This document shows, in pieces, positions 1 to 11,537 of a stretch of DNA of 64,000 nt. The DNA is taken from contig JAIOJX010000002.1 of assembly GCA_022376925.1 (NCBI GenBank), forward strand, positions 132,876,831 to 132,940,830, written 5' to 3'. The stretch comes from Tragulus kanchil. Lineage: Eukaryota; Chordata; Mammalia; Artiodactyla; Tragulidae. Under the pieces are notes generated by a model, which worked only from the letters and a program-made list of their open reading frames with translations, had not been told where the DNA came from and ran no database searches. The position numbers and the translations under genes are program-made. How positions within the stretch are numbered: position 1 is the first letter of the stretch; each line of letters opens with the position of its first letter.

Positions 1-1452
1 TTTTTTTTTTTTTTTAATCTCAGAATGGTCTTATAATTTTTATGACCTGATTTCTAATATTGAATGCTTTGATTCATCTGGAATTTGTTTTGGCTCACAA
101 ACTGCTTTAACTCTAGTACCCAAATGCCAACTCCATCACATACTGAACACAAGCTCTTGTTAGTGAGTTTTCTTTTTTGGTTCATTGATCAACCTGCCTG
201 CTCTGTCTTGATCTATTAACAAACTGTTTTAATTCTTATAACATTATCATTTATTTTTATAAGATCTTCCAAAAAGTACATCACTCTTATTTTTAGTTTC
301 AAATTTTACAATACATGGCCAAGTTCAGATACCCATTCAGGATGGGAATTGTGTTCCTCGTCGAGTCTGGGACTGCCTCTCTTTGCCTCGTATGCTCTGA
401 ACTGGGGTGGAGATGGAGGACTGGCATTGAGAGAGCAAGAGACCATAACTTATTTAAACAAAAACAATTGATTGCCGTTTTAAGATTGCTTCCAATTTTA
501 TACCAATCATGTTGTAAACAAACAATAACCTTCTGCACAAACCTGTGTATGTATCCATCATCTGTTTTCTTGGAATAAATGTTACCTTGAGTAAAAAGCT
601 ACGAATACTCTCTAAAGTTTGTAGTACACATTGCCTTCCAGGATAATTGTTTCAACTGATATACTCAAGAATGCAGGAGGGTGCCCTTTTCCATATATTT
701 GGTGGCCAGAAGTTTATCATTTAAAATTATTGGCTAATTTTATTGGCAATAAATTCTCTTTAACATGGTTTTATGCTGTATTTCTTTCATGTTTAATTTT
801 TCCTTTGTATATTACTCATTTGTATTTTTTTCTCTGAAATGGCTATTCATATAATTTGACCATTTTTTGATTGGTGTATTCATCTTTTCTTACTGGTATT
901 TCATGTTTTTTTATTATCCTTTTAGAGAAGGTACATACTCTCTATATAAGAGATATAAAACTCCTAATATGTCTGTCTGTATTAAGGGTTTTAAAATTTG
1001 TGTGTCATATACTTTCCAATATTTTTCTTAGTTTAATTGCTTTAATTTGATTTAAGACCTTTTAGGTAAACAAGCGTAAGCTGCTTATATAGGCACATTT
1101 ATAGTCCTATTCTTTTGGTATCTTTCACTGCTCTTAGATTTAAAAGTTCTTTTTTTTTTTTTTTAATCTCAGAATGGTCTTATAATTTTTATGACCTGAT
1201 TTCTAATATTGAATGCTTTGATTCATCTGGAATTTGTTTTGGCTCACAAACTGCTTTAACTCTAGTACCCAAATGCCAACTCCATCACATACTGAACACA
1301 AGCTCTTGTTAGTGAGTTTTCTTTTTTGGTTCATTGATCAACCTGCCTGCTCTGTCTTGATCTATTAACAAACTGTTTTAATTCTTATAACATTATCATT
1401 TATTTTTATAAGATCTTCCAAAAAGTACATCACTCTTATTTTTAGTTTCAAA
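1..1452. repeat. Tandem duplication D1, period 1149 (first copy mostly outside the window)
   Basis: Positions 1-303 match 1150-1452 almost base for base and diverge at 304 and 1453. If this is a simple head-to-tail pair, copy 2 is 304-1452 and copy 1 starts before the window. Confidence 0.85.
640..960 (-). mobile_element. Old L1 fragment, minus strand
   Basis: The order of segments resembles the complement of the L1 ORF2 3' part (a GGATAATTGTTTCAAC-like stretch, then a CCATTTTTTGATTGG-like stretch), diverged. The flanking 1-300 and 1150-1452 sequence may belong to the same element. Confidence 0.5.
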
Positions 1453-1454
1453 AG

Positions 1455-1925
1455 CATTCTGCCTGATGGAGCCAAAAGCTGGTTTAACTCCGCCCTCCCC
1501 ACAGTCTCTTCCTGCCACAGACCTCTGCGGACACAAAGCTTTCCTATCTGAGGACTCACATCAGCTCCAGTCCCTCCCTTGGCCCCTTCCTTGGCCACAC
1601 CCAGATATTTAACCCCACTCTCAGCTACCATGGCCCTTTGGCCCTTTTGGCCCTCTGGCCTCTTGGCCTCTGGGCCCGCCTGGTCCTTCTCTCTCTGTTG
1701 CCTTCTCCCTGGATCTCCCTCCTAGACCCCTTGCCCTCATGGCCTCTCTCTCTCTCTCTGGGACCCTGTTCTCTCCCTGACCCCTCTTGCTCTCCCCCTG
1801 CTTGTCTCTCCCTCCGGTCATGTCTATGTAGCCAGACCCCTCGTGGTGGCTCCTACCTAAGCCCAATATGAATAAACTTGACCCTGCCTGGAATCTCCTC
1901 CCCAGCTCTTTTCTTTTTTTTCACA
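1455..1925 (+). mobile_element. Possible solo LTR of an endogenous retrovirus
   Basis: A pyrimidine-rich block unlike its AT-rich flanks, with a TATA-like ATATTTAA at about 1604 and a poly(A) signal AATAAA at 1870-1875 followed by a short CT-rich tail. This U3-R-U5-like order suggests an LTR of about 450 bases. No internal retroviral sequence is present. A retrocopied exon is an alternative. Confidence 0.35.
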
Positions 1926-1989
1926 CTTTTCTTACACTGTCTATTCTTCATCATTCTCATTTGAATATTATTCTGGAAAAGTCTTGTAA

Positions 1990-3240
1990 ACTTATTCTAA
2001 AATTAATGCATATTAAGCCAAAATTGTTTGAAATTTTTGACAAATAGGTCTATGAATTCAAAGAGAGAGTCTGGGAATGAGAAATGTAGTCATTCATAAC
2101 TGTAGAAGAGAAAGGATTGTCTAATGATAAATTTTGGATAAATATTCAACTGGAAAACATTCGGATATTACCTTAGACTATATATCAAAAAAATTTCAGG
2201 AAAATTGGAAAGTCAATCAAACCTGTCAATCCTAAAGGAAAGCAACCCTGAATATTCATTGGAAGGACTGATGCTGAAGCTGAAGCTCCAATACTTTCCG
2301 GTCTGATGTGAAGAGCCGACTCATAGGAAAAGACTGCTGGGAAAGATTGAGGGCTAGAGGCGAAGGGGACGACAGAGGATGAGATGGTTGGACGGCATCA
2401 CTGAGGCAATGGACATGAGTTTGAGCAAGCTCTGGGTGATGGTGAAGGACAGGGAAGCCTGGCGTGCTGCAGTTCATGGGTCAAAAAGAGTCGGACACAA
2501 GTGAGTGACCAACCACACTGAATGGTCAATTTACAGACAAGGAATCCTAAATGATCAAGAAACATATAACAAGACTTTCACCTTCAATGATAATTAGGGA
2601 AATGCAAATAAAAACAGTTTGTGAGCCAAAACAAATTCCAAACGAATCAAAGCATTTAATATTAGAAATTAGGTCATACTGGTATCTAATTCTTCTTCCA
2701 TATTACAGGCAACAGTATTTTAAAAATATAATTTCTTAAGAGTAGAGTTGAGGAGGTTGGGAGGAATGACTGGGGAGTGTAGATCTGAACAGTCATGTTG
2801 GAAAGAAACTGGGGAGGATCTATTAAAATTCAAAACATGCACATCCTGTAGCCACTGAATCCACCTAGGGATGTACTATCATGTATACACAGGGCAGGGA
2901 AAAACTTGGGCCCTCCTAGTTGCTAAAATCCTGAAATACTTCTCTTTGGGTTGGTAGATAGCCCCACATCAAATCCTACAAGTGGCCTTGACTCCGGTGC
3001 CCAGGCCACTTCAACCTTTTCCCCTCAGCCTCATACTGTCCCTACGGCCCCAAGATTCAGCAACAAAAGAGTTGATAAGTTAATTGACCAGCTCAATTAC
3101 TGCCTTCCAGCCCTGGCTCAGGATCTGTTCTAGTCACCTGCAGATATGTGACCGAGATCTTTGTGTTAAAAGATACTCACTGAAGCATTGTTGTAAGAAT
3201 AACAGATTGGAAATACCTTGAGGCAGAAACTGCTAACTGC
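1990..3240 (+). mobile_element. Old L1 3' fragment, plus strand, interrupted by BovB
   Basis: Pieces resemble the end of L1 ORF2 (a translated IIREMQIKT near 2588) and its 3' region (2795-2890, 3165-3225). It is broken by a BovB 3' end at 2250-2512, about 90 bases of other repeat sequence at 2605-2690, and about 235 unassigned bases at 2910-3145. D2 repeats it at 3272-4348. Confidence 0.55.
2250..2512 (+). mobile_element. BovB LINE 3' end (RTE clade)
   Basis: Follows the BovB 3' consensus in order: AAGGACTGATGCTGAAGC, a GATGAGATGGTTGGA segment, a GGCCTGGCGTGCTGC-type segment, and the AGAGTCGGACAC end. It is 5' truncated, as most copies are. BovB spread in ruminants and gave rise to the Bov-A SINE unit. 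Confidence 0.85.
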
Positions 3241-3357
3241 CTTCCAAATATTTGTCTCTTTCAAAACAACTGATATTACCTTAGACTATATATCAAAAAA
3301 ATTTCAGGAAAATTGGAAAGTCAATCAAACCTGTCAATCCTAAAGGAAAGCAACCCT

Positions 3358-3620
3358 GAATATTCATTGGAAGGACTGATGCTGAAGCTGAAGCTCCAAT
3401 ACTTTCCGGTCTGATGTGAAGAGCCGACTCATAGGAAAAGACTGCTGGGAAAGATTGAGGGCTAGAGGCGAAGGGGACGACAGAGGATGAGATGGTTGGA
3501 CGGCATCACTGAGGCAATGGACATGAGTTTGAGCAAGCTCTGGGTGATGGTGAAGGACAGGGAAGCCTGGCGTGCTGCAGTTCATGGGTCAAAAAGAGTC
3601 GGACACAAGTGAGTGACCAA
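3358..3620 (+). mobile_element. BovB LINE 3' end (second copy through D2)
   Basis: Identical by eye to the element at 2250, 1108 bases away, and lies wholly inside duplication D2. Confidence 0.85.
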
Positions 3621-5042
3621 CCACACTGAATGGTCAATTTACAGACAAGGAATCCTAAATGATCAAGAAACATATAACAAGACTTTCACCTTCAATGATA
3701 ATTAGGGAAATGCAAATAAAAACAGTTTGTGAGCCAAAACAAATTCCAAACGAATCAAAGCATTTAATATTAGAAATTAGGTCATACTGGTATCTAATTC
3801 TTCTTCCATATTACAGGCAACAGTATTTTAAAAATATAATTTCTTAAGAGTAGAGTTGAGGAGGTTGGGAGGAATGACTGGGGAGTGTAGATCTGAACAG
3901 TCATGTTGGAAAGAAACTGGGGAGGATCTATTAAAATTCAAAACATGCACATCCTGTAGCCACTGAATCCACCTAGGGATGTACTATCATGTATACACAG
4001 GGCAGGGAAAAACTTGGGCCCTCCTAGTTGCTAAAATCCTGAAATACTTCTCTTTGGGTTGGTAGATAGCCCCACATCAAATCCTACAAGTGGCCTTGAC
4101 TCCGGTGCCCAGGCCACTTCAACCTTTTCCCCTCAGCCTCATACTGTCCCTACGGCCCCAAGATTCAGCAACAAAAGAGTTGATAAGTTAATTGACCAGC
4201 TCAATTACTGCCTTCCAGCCCTGGCTCAGGATCTGTTCTAGTCACCTGCAGATATGTGACCGAGATCTTTGTGTTAAAAGATACTCACTGAAGCATTGTT
4301 GTAAGAATAACAGATTGGAAATACCTTGAGGCAGAAACTGCTAACTGCCTTCCAAATATTTGTCTCTTTCAAAACAACTGAACCTATTACTGCTCCTCAA
4401 AAGAATACATGGTTTCAGGTTTCCTTGCTGCCAGGCGGCCATGTGATTAAGTTCAGCCAGTGAAGAGTGAGCTGACATTTGTATGGGACTTCTGGGAAAT
4501 CTTTAAAGTTAGGATGGGCACCCTTCTTCTTTTCCTCCTTGCAGTCACCTCTGCAGAGTATGTGACTGTAGGAACTGCCCACCCATCGGCAACCACTGAG
4601 GTGGTGGGACATACCCAAGGCTACAGAGAGCTGGAAGCTAGAGGGCCTGGTAACTTCATGCGGCCCCCATGTAGTCACAGGCTGCCTACTTGTGGACTTT
4701 CTTCAAATAAGATGAAATACTGCCCAAGAGAATCTTCAGAAAGCTGAGTCCTCGGCGTCATCATCGTGTGTTGCAGAAAGCAGGAAAGAGGAACAAGCCT
4801 GAGCAACTGCCTCCCCAGGTATCCCCCGCCATGCACACAACTGGTTAATTATGCTGTCCCCCCTTTCTAGTTACTTACTCTACAGAAGAACGAAGATGAC
4901 CTCAGACAGAGTAGTGAGAAGGGGAGGCGTGTTGGTATGAGCCAATGGGGGATTAGGTTCAAGTCCTTCTCTTATGTGATATTTATTCATGGGTCCCCTG
5001 CCAGATTCTTCTGTTTAGTTCTCATTTTTGAATAAGGCCAGT

Positions 5043-5351
5043 CTTTTTTTCTTTTTTAAAACTTAAGGAATAAATTGTATTCTTTTTTAGAATTTTGGCC
5101 TCTTTCATTGGTTTTCTATTTATTTACTTTCATCCATCTTTATTTTATGGGCCTCCCATCGCAATGGCCTCTGTTGTCACAGAGCACCGGCTCTGGGCGC
5201 ATGCGCTCCAGAGCTCCGACTCGGTAATTGGACACATTGGTCCAGCCACTCTGCAGCACGTGGGATCTTCCCAGGCCAGGGATCGAACCGGCGTCCCTTG
5301 CACTGCAAAGCAGACTCTTGACCCATGGGACCACCAGGGAAACCCTGAGTG
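5043..5351 (-). mobile_element. CHR-like tRNA-derived SINE, minus strand
   Basis: The tRNA-related head is at the right end (complement of CCAGTGGG-TTCGATCCCTG, box B like) and the A/T-rich tail at the left. An 8-base direct repeat AGGCCAGT flanks it (5035-5042 and 5352-5359). D3 repeats it at 6131-6439. Confidence 0.85.
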
Positions 5352-6130
5352 AGGCCAGTTTTGAAAAGATACTCACTGAAGCATTGTTGTAAGAATAACA
5401 GATTGGAAATACCTTGAGGCAGAAACTGCTAACTGCCTTCCAAATATTTGTCTCTTTCAAAACAACTGAACCTATTACTGCTCCTCAAAAGAATACATGG
5501 TTTCAGGTTTCCTTGCTGCCAGGCGGCCATGTGATTAAGTTCAGCCAGTGAAGAGTGAGCTGACATTTGTATGGGACTTCTGGGAAATCTTTAAAGTTAG
5601 GATGGGCACCCTTCTTCTTTTCCTCCTTGCAGTCACCTCTGCAGAGTATGTGACTGTAGGAACTGCCCACCCATCGGCAACCACTGAGGTGGTGGGACAT
5701 ACCCAAGGCTACAGAGAGCTGGAAGCTAGAGGGCCTGGTAACTTCATGCGGCCCCCATGTAGTCACAGGCTGCCTACTTGTGGACTTTCTTCAAATAAGA
5801 TGAAATACTGCCCAAGAGAATCTTCAGAAAGCTGAGTCCTCGGCGTCATCATCGTGTGTTGCAGAAAGCAGGAAAGAGGAACAAGCCTGAGCAACTGCCT
5901 CCCAAGGTATCCCTCGCCATGCACACAACTGGTTAATTATGCTGTCCCCCCTTTCTAGTTACTTACTCTACAGAAGAACGAAGATGACCTCAGACAGAGT
6001 AGTGAGAAGGGGAGGCGTGTTGGTATGAGCCAATGGGGGATTAGGTTCAAGTCCTTCTCTTATGTGATATTTATTCATGGGTCCCCTGCCAGATTCTTCT
6101 GTTTAGTTCTCATTTTTGAATAAGGCCAGT

Positions 6131-6439
6131 CTTTTTTTCTTTTTTAAAACTTAAGGAATAAATTGTATTCTTTTTTAGAATTTTGGCCTCTTTCATTGGT
6201 TTTCTATTTATTTACTTTCATCCATCTTTATTTTATGGGCCTCCCATCGCAATGGCCTCTGTTGTCACAGAGCACCGGCTCTGGGCGCATGCGCTCCAGA
6301 GCTCCGACTCGGTAATTGGACACATTGGTCCAGCCACTCTGCAGCACGTGGGATCTTCCCAGGCCAGGGATCGAACCGGCGTCCCTTGCACTGCAAAGCA
6401 GACTCTTGACCCATGGGACCACCAGGGAAACCCTGAGTG
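6131..6439 (-). mobile_element. CHR-like SINE (second copy through D3)
   Basis: Same insertion as 5043-5351, including the flanking 8-base repeat. Confidence 0.85.
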
Positions 6440-6451
6440 AGGCCAGTTTTG

Positions 6452-7370
6452 AGTCTGCTAGTTGCTTGAGAATTGCATGGGGGCAGGGCAGAAGAGAGTG
6501 ATCTGGGGCAGTTGGCAGTTTTGCTCCTGTTTTATGGTCTCAAAATGATTCTTACCAGGTTTAGGAGTCTTCAGCCCCTAGGGTAGATCATCTCTATGGA
6601 TGAGATCAGAAGCCACAAGGGCTTTAAACAGAAGGCTCCCCCTCATTGTTGAGAAGATTTTAGGGAGAACTGTTGGGGCTGTATCTGCTCAGGAGGACAA
6701 AACAGGTATTTTAAACAGAAAGAGTTTAATATGTGAGATTAATTCTAAAAGTTATGGAGGGATAGGAGCAAACAAGGAAGGATAAAGTTACTTAGAAATT
6801 AGTAATCGCAAGATGTACTGCTAGCCCCTATAGGAGCAAAAGGGAAAAAGGTATTGCCAGAACCCATGACTGTTACATCACTGTGAATCCTTGCACGTCT
6901 GCTGCTGTTCTCCTGCCTTGGGAACTACAGCCACCTCCACCTTGCAAGGCAGGAGGTCACATGCCACTAACACCGCAGGATCCTGAATCGCGATCTGTCT
7001 GAGAGGTGGAGGATCTGCTAAAGTGATAGGAATGCCCGCTTCAAGCTCCATGCTACATGAACAAGGAATTAGAAACCTGCATTTAATCAACAGTTCTGTC
7101 GTTGATAATGCTATGTGAAACACTTCTGGAAGCAAAGCATGGCTTCTCCCATCCATTTGTTTTCTTATCTACTGCCAAGAACTCCCATTGGGCAAACCTA
7201 CTTGGAAATCAGCTGGCAAGGGATTCTGGGAAGTGTCGCTTGCAGGTTTCCATCATCTTGCAGTTCAAAGGAACGCGTGGAAGAGTGGGGATAGAAAGGA
7301 GAAGTAACTGAGGAGCTCCTGCGGGAATTTAGGCACGAAAGAATGGTAGCTTGGGCTAAGATAACAGCAA
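6452..7370. other. Unassigned intergenic stretch
   Basis: No gene or named repeat recognised. The part near 7180-7260 has the look of an old LTR or DNA transposon remnant, but I cannot name it. Confidence 0.4.
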
Positions 7371-7687
7371 GGGAAGTGGTAAGAGGCAGTCAAATTCAGG
7401 ATATTTTCTGAGGGGAGAGTCAGTAAGATGTGCTCACAGATCAAATGTGGGATCTGAGAGGAAAAGAGGAGTCAAGACTATCCCTAGATTCCTCTTGACT
7501 TGAAAATGAGAGATGAGAGTTGTCCTTTACTTAGATGTCTTAGACTATAGCCAAAGCACATTTATGCAACTCGTAAGAGTTCCATTTGGGACAGGTTTGG
7601 TTTGAGGTGCCTGTGAGATGTCCAGGTGGCGATGTCTGAGTGGACAGGGAAGGGGAAAGGAGATGGGTATTTGAGATGTAGTCGTTT

Positions 7688-7900
7688 GGGCTTTTCCGGT
7701 GGCTCAGTGTAAATGATGTGCCTGTCGAGCAGGAGATGTGGGTTCAATACCTGCCTGGGTCAAGGAAGATTCCCCAGAAAAGGAAATGACAACCCACTCC
7801 AGTACTCTTGCCTGGGAAATCTCATGGACAGAGGAGCCTGGTGGGCTACACCCTAGGGGGTCACAAAAGAGTCAGACACAATGTAGTGACTAAATAACAA
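7688..7900 (+). mobile_element. BOV-tA SINE
   Basis: Head GGCTTTTCCGGTGGCTCAG, body with CAACCCACTCCAGTACTC, and end AGAGTCAGACACAATG. This is the tRNA-Glu plus Bov-A arrangement found only in ruminants. Confidence 0.9.
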
Positions 7901-8352
7901 GTTCATAGCAGCATATAAGCAGCATATAAAGTCATGAGGCTTATGATCTCACTCATAGAGTCAATGTGAATGGAAAGGAGATAATGTCCAATGATAAATG
8001 ACAATACTGAAATACTTCAAGTAAGAGGTCACAGAGACAAAAACGATCATAGGAAGCTCAGAATTAGAAGCAGAGAGGTGAAAAAACACCAGGAGAATGT
8101 GGTGTCTTCAAACCCTGGAGAACCACAAATTTCAAGAAGAGCATCAATGGTGTCAAAGGCTGCTTATAGGTCAGGTTCAGTGAAGACAAAGAACTGACTT
8201 GACGTTAGCACTGTGCATGAGAACAGTCTTAGAAGCTAGGGGGGTGCATAAGCCTGGTTGGAATGGGCTCCAGGATGAATGGACGGAGAGAATCTAGAAT
8301 CAGTAGGTAGAGACTGCTCTCTAGAAGTTGAGATGTAAAGAGAAGAACATAA

Positions 8353-8629
8353 GGCTTCCCTGGTGGTCCAGTGGGTCAAGAGACTGCCTTGCGGTATAAG
8401 GGTCACTGGTTCAATCCCTGGCCCAGGAATATCCCACATACTGCGGAGTGGCTGGGCCGGTGTGTCTAATTACAAGCCAGCACTCTGGAGGGCATGTGCC
8501 CAGAGCCGGTGCTCTGCAACCAGAGAGGCCACTGCAACTGGTGGCCCACACAGACTGAAGAATAAAGATGGATGGAAATAAATAAATAATAAACCAACAA
8601 AATTGTAAAAAAGAAAAAAATTTAGAAAA
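8353..8629 (+). mobile_element. CHR-like SINE
   Basis: Complete element from GGCTTCCCTGGTGGTCCAG to an A-rich tail with AATAAAGATGGATGG. Imperfect target duplication: agagaagaacataa before, agaggaatataa after. Confidence 0.9.
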
Positions 8630-9715
8630 AAAAAGAGAGGAATATAAACGGTGCTCTTGTTAGAGCAGAGATGAGGTCAAGACAGTTATTTCTCACTTTT
8701 CAAGATGGCAGACATATCCGTTTATTTGTATGCTGAGAGGAAGGACCCAGCAAAGAGGGAGAAAACCGATAATGCAAACAAAAAAGGGAAGGAGTGCAGG
8801 AGTCATGTCCTTGAATAGACATGAGTGGACTGGACAGAGTACACAAGTGGAAGGGCTGGCCTTATCTAAAAAGAGACCATAACATCATACCAACAGAGCG
8901 GCAAATAAAGGATATGAACACAGCTACAGGCAGGCGGTAAATGTTCTCTTTCAATGGCTTCTATTCACCAGTGAAGTAGGAAGCAAGGTCATCCGCTGAC
9001 GGGGATAGAGGATGATGTGGTAGAGGTTTAGGAGGAGAAGAGGAGGAACTAGACAGTTACAGAGGGGAAGGGGGGGGCAATGAATGGCTGGGAAACATAG
9101 TATGATTGCTAGGAAGTGTTAAGGGTCCACTTGAGGCTAGAAGTGATGAATTTTCAGTTAGATTCGTCATCGCATTTGTGCATTTTCTGTGTTCAGCTGT
9201 CTGGGAGCAGGCACAGGGGGCAATGAGTGGGCAGAGAGCTGATTTTAACTAGGAAATATAGCACAGTGAGAGAGGGTCAAGGGAGCTGATGACACAATCA
9301 AAAAAGTGATTATTATGCTTATCCATGGAATTTGGACCGAATAAAGAGGGAAGGGTGGATACGAAGGAGGTGATCAATAAACAGAGAATTCAGCCCTTTA
9401 AGCTGGCCAGTGTCCTCAGGGCTAAAATTACTGTCCTTCAGGCAAAGGGGTTTTTGAAGGTGTTATCTATCTATTCATATTTATGCAATAAGCATTTATT
9501 GAATGCCTGCCATGAGCTGTCCAAAGAGAATATTTAGCTACTTCCCTAGAAAAATTTAAAATATTAAGGAGATAAGTTAAGTCTAAAGCAGGAGGGGTCT
9601 CCGGTGACTAATGAGAACAGAGACTGATCTACTTTTTTGTCCAAAAAACTTTTAAGTAGGTTGAAAGATGCCTATCTAGTTGAAAAGTACATATCTGTAT
9701 CAATCAAAATTGTTG

Positions 9716-9930
9716 CTTTTGTGGTTTAGTTGCTAAGTTGTGTCCAACTCTTTTGCGACTCCATGGACTGTAGCCTGCCAGGCTCCTTTGTCCATAGGAT
9801 TTCCCAGGCAAGAATACTAGAACGAGTTGCCATTTCCTACTCCAGGTGATCTTCCGTAGTCAGTGACTAAACTCATGTCTCTGGATTGGCAGGTGAATTC
9901 TTTACCACTGAGCCACCTGAGAAAACCCAC
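9716..9930 (-). mobile_element. BOV-tA SINE, minus strand
   Basis: Complement order: GTGTCCAACTC, ATGGACTGTAGCCTGCCAGG, then GAGCCACCTGAGAAAACCC at the head end. D4 begins inside it, so its right half recurs at 10979-11107. Confidence 0.88.
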
Positions 9931-10003
9931 CCATCAACATAGCTGAAGTCAAAAAGAATTTATTGCTGGATGTAATCAACAACTTTGCAGCATAATAATG
10001 GGT

Positions 10004-10500
10004 AATGTTTATTGAGGGCTTATTATTATTATTATTTTTAAAGATTTATTTATTTATTTATTTTGAGCGGGGGCCGGGTTGGGGAGGGAGGGGAGCAGGC
10101 GGGCCACTTCTATTGATCTTTCATTTCTCTATTTGCATCCATCTTTGTTCTTTGGCCCACGTGGGCCTCCCTTCTCGGTGGCGTCTGTCGTTGCAGAGCG
10201 CCGGCTCTGGGCGCATGCGCTCCAGAGCTCCAGCTCGGTAGTTGGACACATCCGTCCAGCCGCTCCGTGGCACGTGGGATCTTCCCAGGCCAGGGTTTGA
10301 ACCGGCGCCCCTTGCACTGCAAGGCGGTGTCCTTACCCACTGGACCACCAGGGGAAGCCCGAGGGCTTATTATTAATCAGGTTTTGTTCGAAGTGCTTTA
10401 CATTTATAATCTTATTTAATCTTATGAACAGAGCCAGAATTTGAACTCAGGGAGTGTGTTTCCGGACACTGCACTCCTAACCGTGATGTTTTACTGTCTC
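10004..10500 (-). mobile_element. MIR SINE, minus strand, split by a CHR-like SINE
   Basis: AATGTTTATTGAGGGCTTA on the left and AGTGCTTTACATTTATAATC, then a box-B-like GAATTTGAACTCAGG, on the right are the two parts of one MIR. The younger SINE sits at 10029-10360. D4 repeats the whole at about 11181-11678. Confidence 0.8.
10029..10360 (-). mobile_element. CHR-like SINE with G-rich 3' extension, minus strand
   Basis: Flanked by a perfect 15-base target duplication GAGGGCTTATTATTA (10014-10028 and 10361-10375). Beyond the usual tail it carries a GGGTTGGGGAGGGAGG stretch shared with the element at 49807. Confidence 0.93.
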
Positions 10501-11205
10501 TTAAAGAGATAGCTTCAGGCAAAGCTGGATCCAGGGACTCAAACACCACTACCAAGACTCAGTCTTTCACTCTCCCTCTGCTCACTTCTGTGGTGAATTA
10601 ATTCACCCGCCTGCTAGGTTCTCTTATTTCGTGGTAGCTGCAGCCTTCTATCATCCTTACACCCAGCATTTCCAGGAGAAAGTTATTTTCTCTTTCTGAA
10701 AGTACTAGACCTACATAGGTCTGTACTTAATGGTAGGAAACAGAGTCTCAGTATCATTAAGTTAAAAAAAAAAAAATTTACGAAACAGTAGCCATGGACT
10801 GGTCCATAAATAAACAAATGCATTTATAATGCTAAGGATGTAAAAACAATTAACTACATTTATTTCTGATATTATGACTTGGGAGAGTTTTTCCTTTTTG
10901 CTTCTCAGTATTTCATTTGTTTTTACCTAGGGAATGCATTCTCTGTATAATAAAAATCTTGAAAAAAAAAATAGGTTATCCCAGGCAAGAATACTAGAAC
11001 GAGTTGCCATTTCCTACTCCAGGTGATCTTCCGTAGTCAGTGACTAAACTCATGTCTCTGGATTGGCAGGTGAATTCTTTACCACTGAGCCACCTGAGAA
11101 AACCCACCCATCAACATAGCTGAAGTCAAAAAGAATTTATTGCTGGATGTAATCAACAACTTTGCAGCATAATAATGGGTAATGTTTATTGAGGGCTTAT
11201 TATTA

Positions 11206-11537
11206 TTATTATTTTTAAAGATTTATTTATTTATTTATTTTGAGCGGGGGCCGGGTTGGGGAGGGAGGGGAGCAGGCGGGCCACTTCTATTGATCTTTCA
11301 TTTCTCTATTTGCATCCATCTTTGTTCTTTGGCCCGTGTGGGCCTCCCATTGCGGTGGCGTCTGTCGTTGCAGAGCGCCGGCTCTGGGCGCATGCGCTCC
11401 AGAGCTCCAGCTCGGTAGTTGGACACATCCGTCCAGCCGCTCCGTGGCACGTGGGATCTTCCCAGGCCAGGGTTTGAACCGGCGCCCCTTGCACTGCAAG
11501 GCGGTGTCCTTACCCACTGGACCACCAGGGGAAGCCC
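11206..11537 (-). mobile_element. CHR-like SINE with G-rich extension (second copy through D4)
   Basis: Same insertion and target duplication (11191-11205, 11538-11552) as 10029-10360, but with five clustered substitutions near 11336-11353 that bring it closer to the family consensus. Confidence 0.9.

Larger units (their letters stand above)
2164..4379. repeat. Tandem duplication D2, period 1108 (2164-3271 / 3272-4379)
   Basis: No differences noticed between copies by eye, with a clean junction at 3271/3272. The block holds an old L1 fragment and a BovB 3' end. Confidence 0.97.
4276..6451. repeat. Tandem duplication D3, period 1088 (4276-5363 / 5364-6451)
   Basis: Clean junction. Substitutions occur near 4816 and 4826 against 5904 and 5914. 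Its first 104 bases are also the end of D2 copy 2, so that segment is present three times (3168, 4276, 5364). Confidence 0.97.
7370..9250 (+). repeat. Old high-copy mammalian repeat, family not named, split by two SINEs
   Basis: Stock phrases of a familiar long mammalian interspersed repeat run in order (aaGAGGAGTCAAGA at 7468, TTTGAGGTGCCTGTGAGATG at 7600, CAGGAGAATGTGGTGTC at 8090, AAGGCTGCTTATAGGTCA at 8156). A BOV-tA (7688-7900) and a CHR-like SINE (8353-8629) interrupt it. Related fragments appear at 38255-38345, 42100-42360 and 43285-43345. Confidence 0.55.

Noticed and set aside
1115..1312. Short frames in the first 1.4 kb
   Set aside because: AT-rich L1-like sequence with random short frames.
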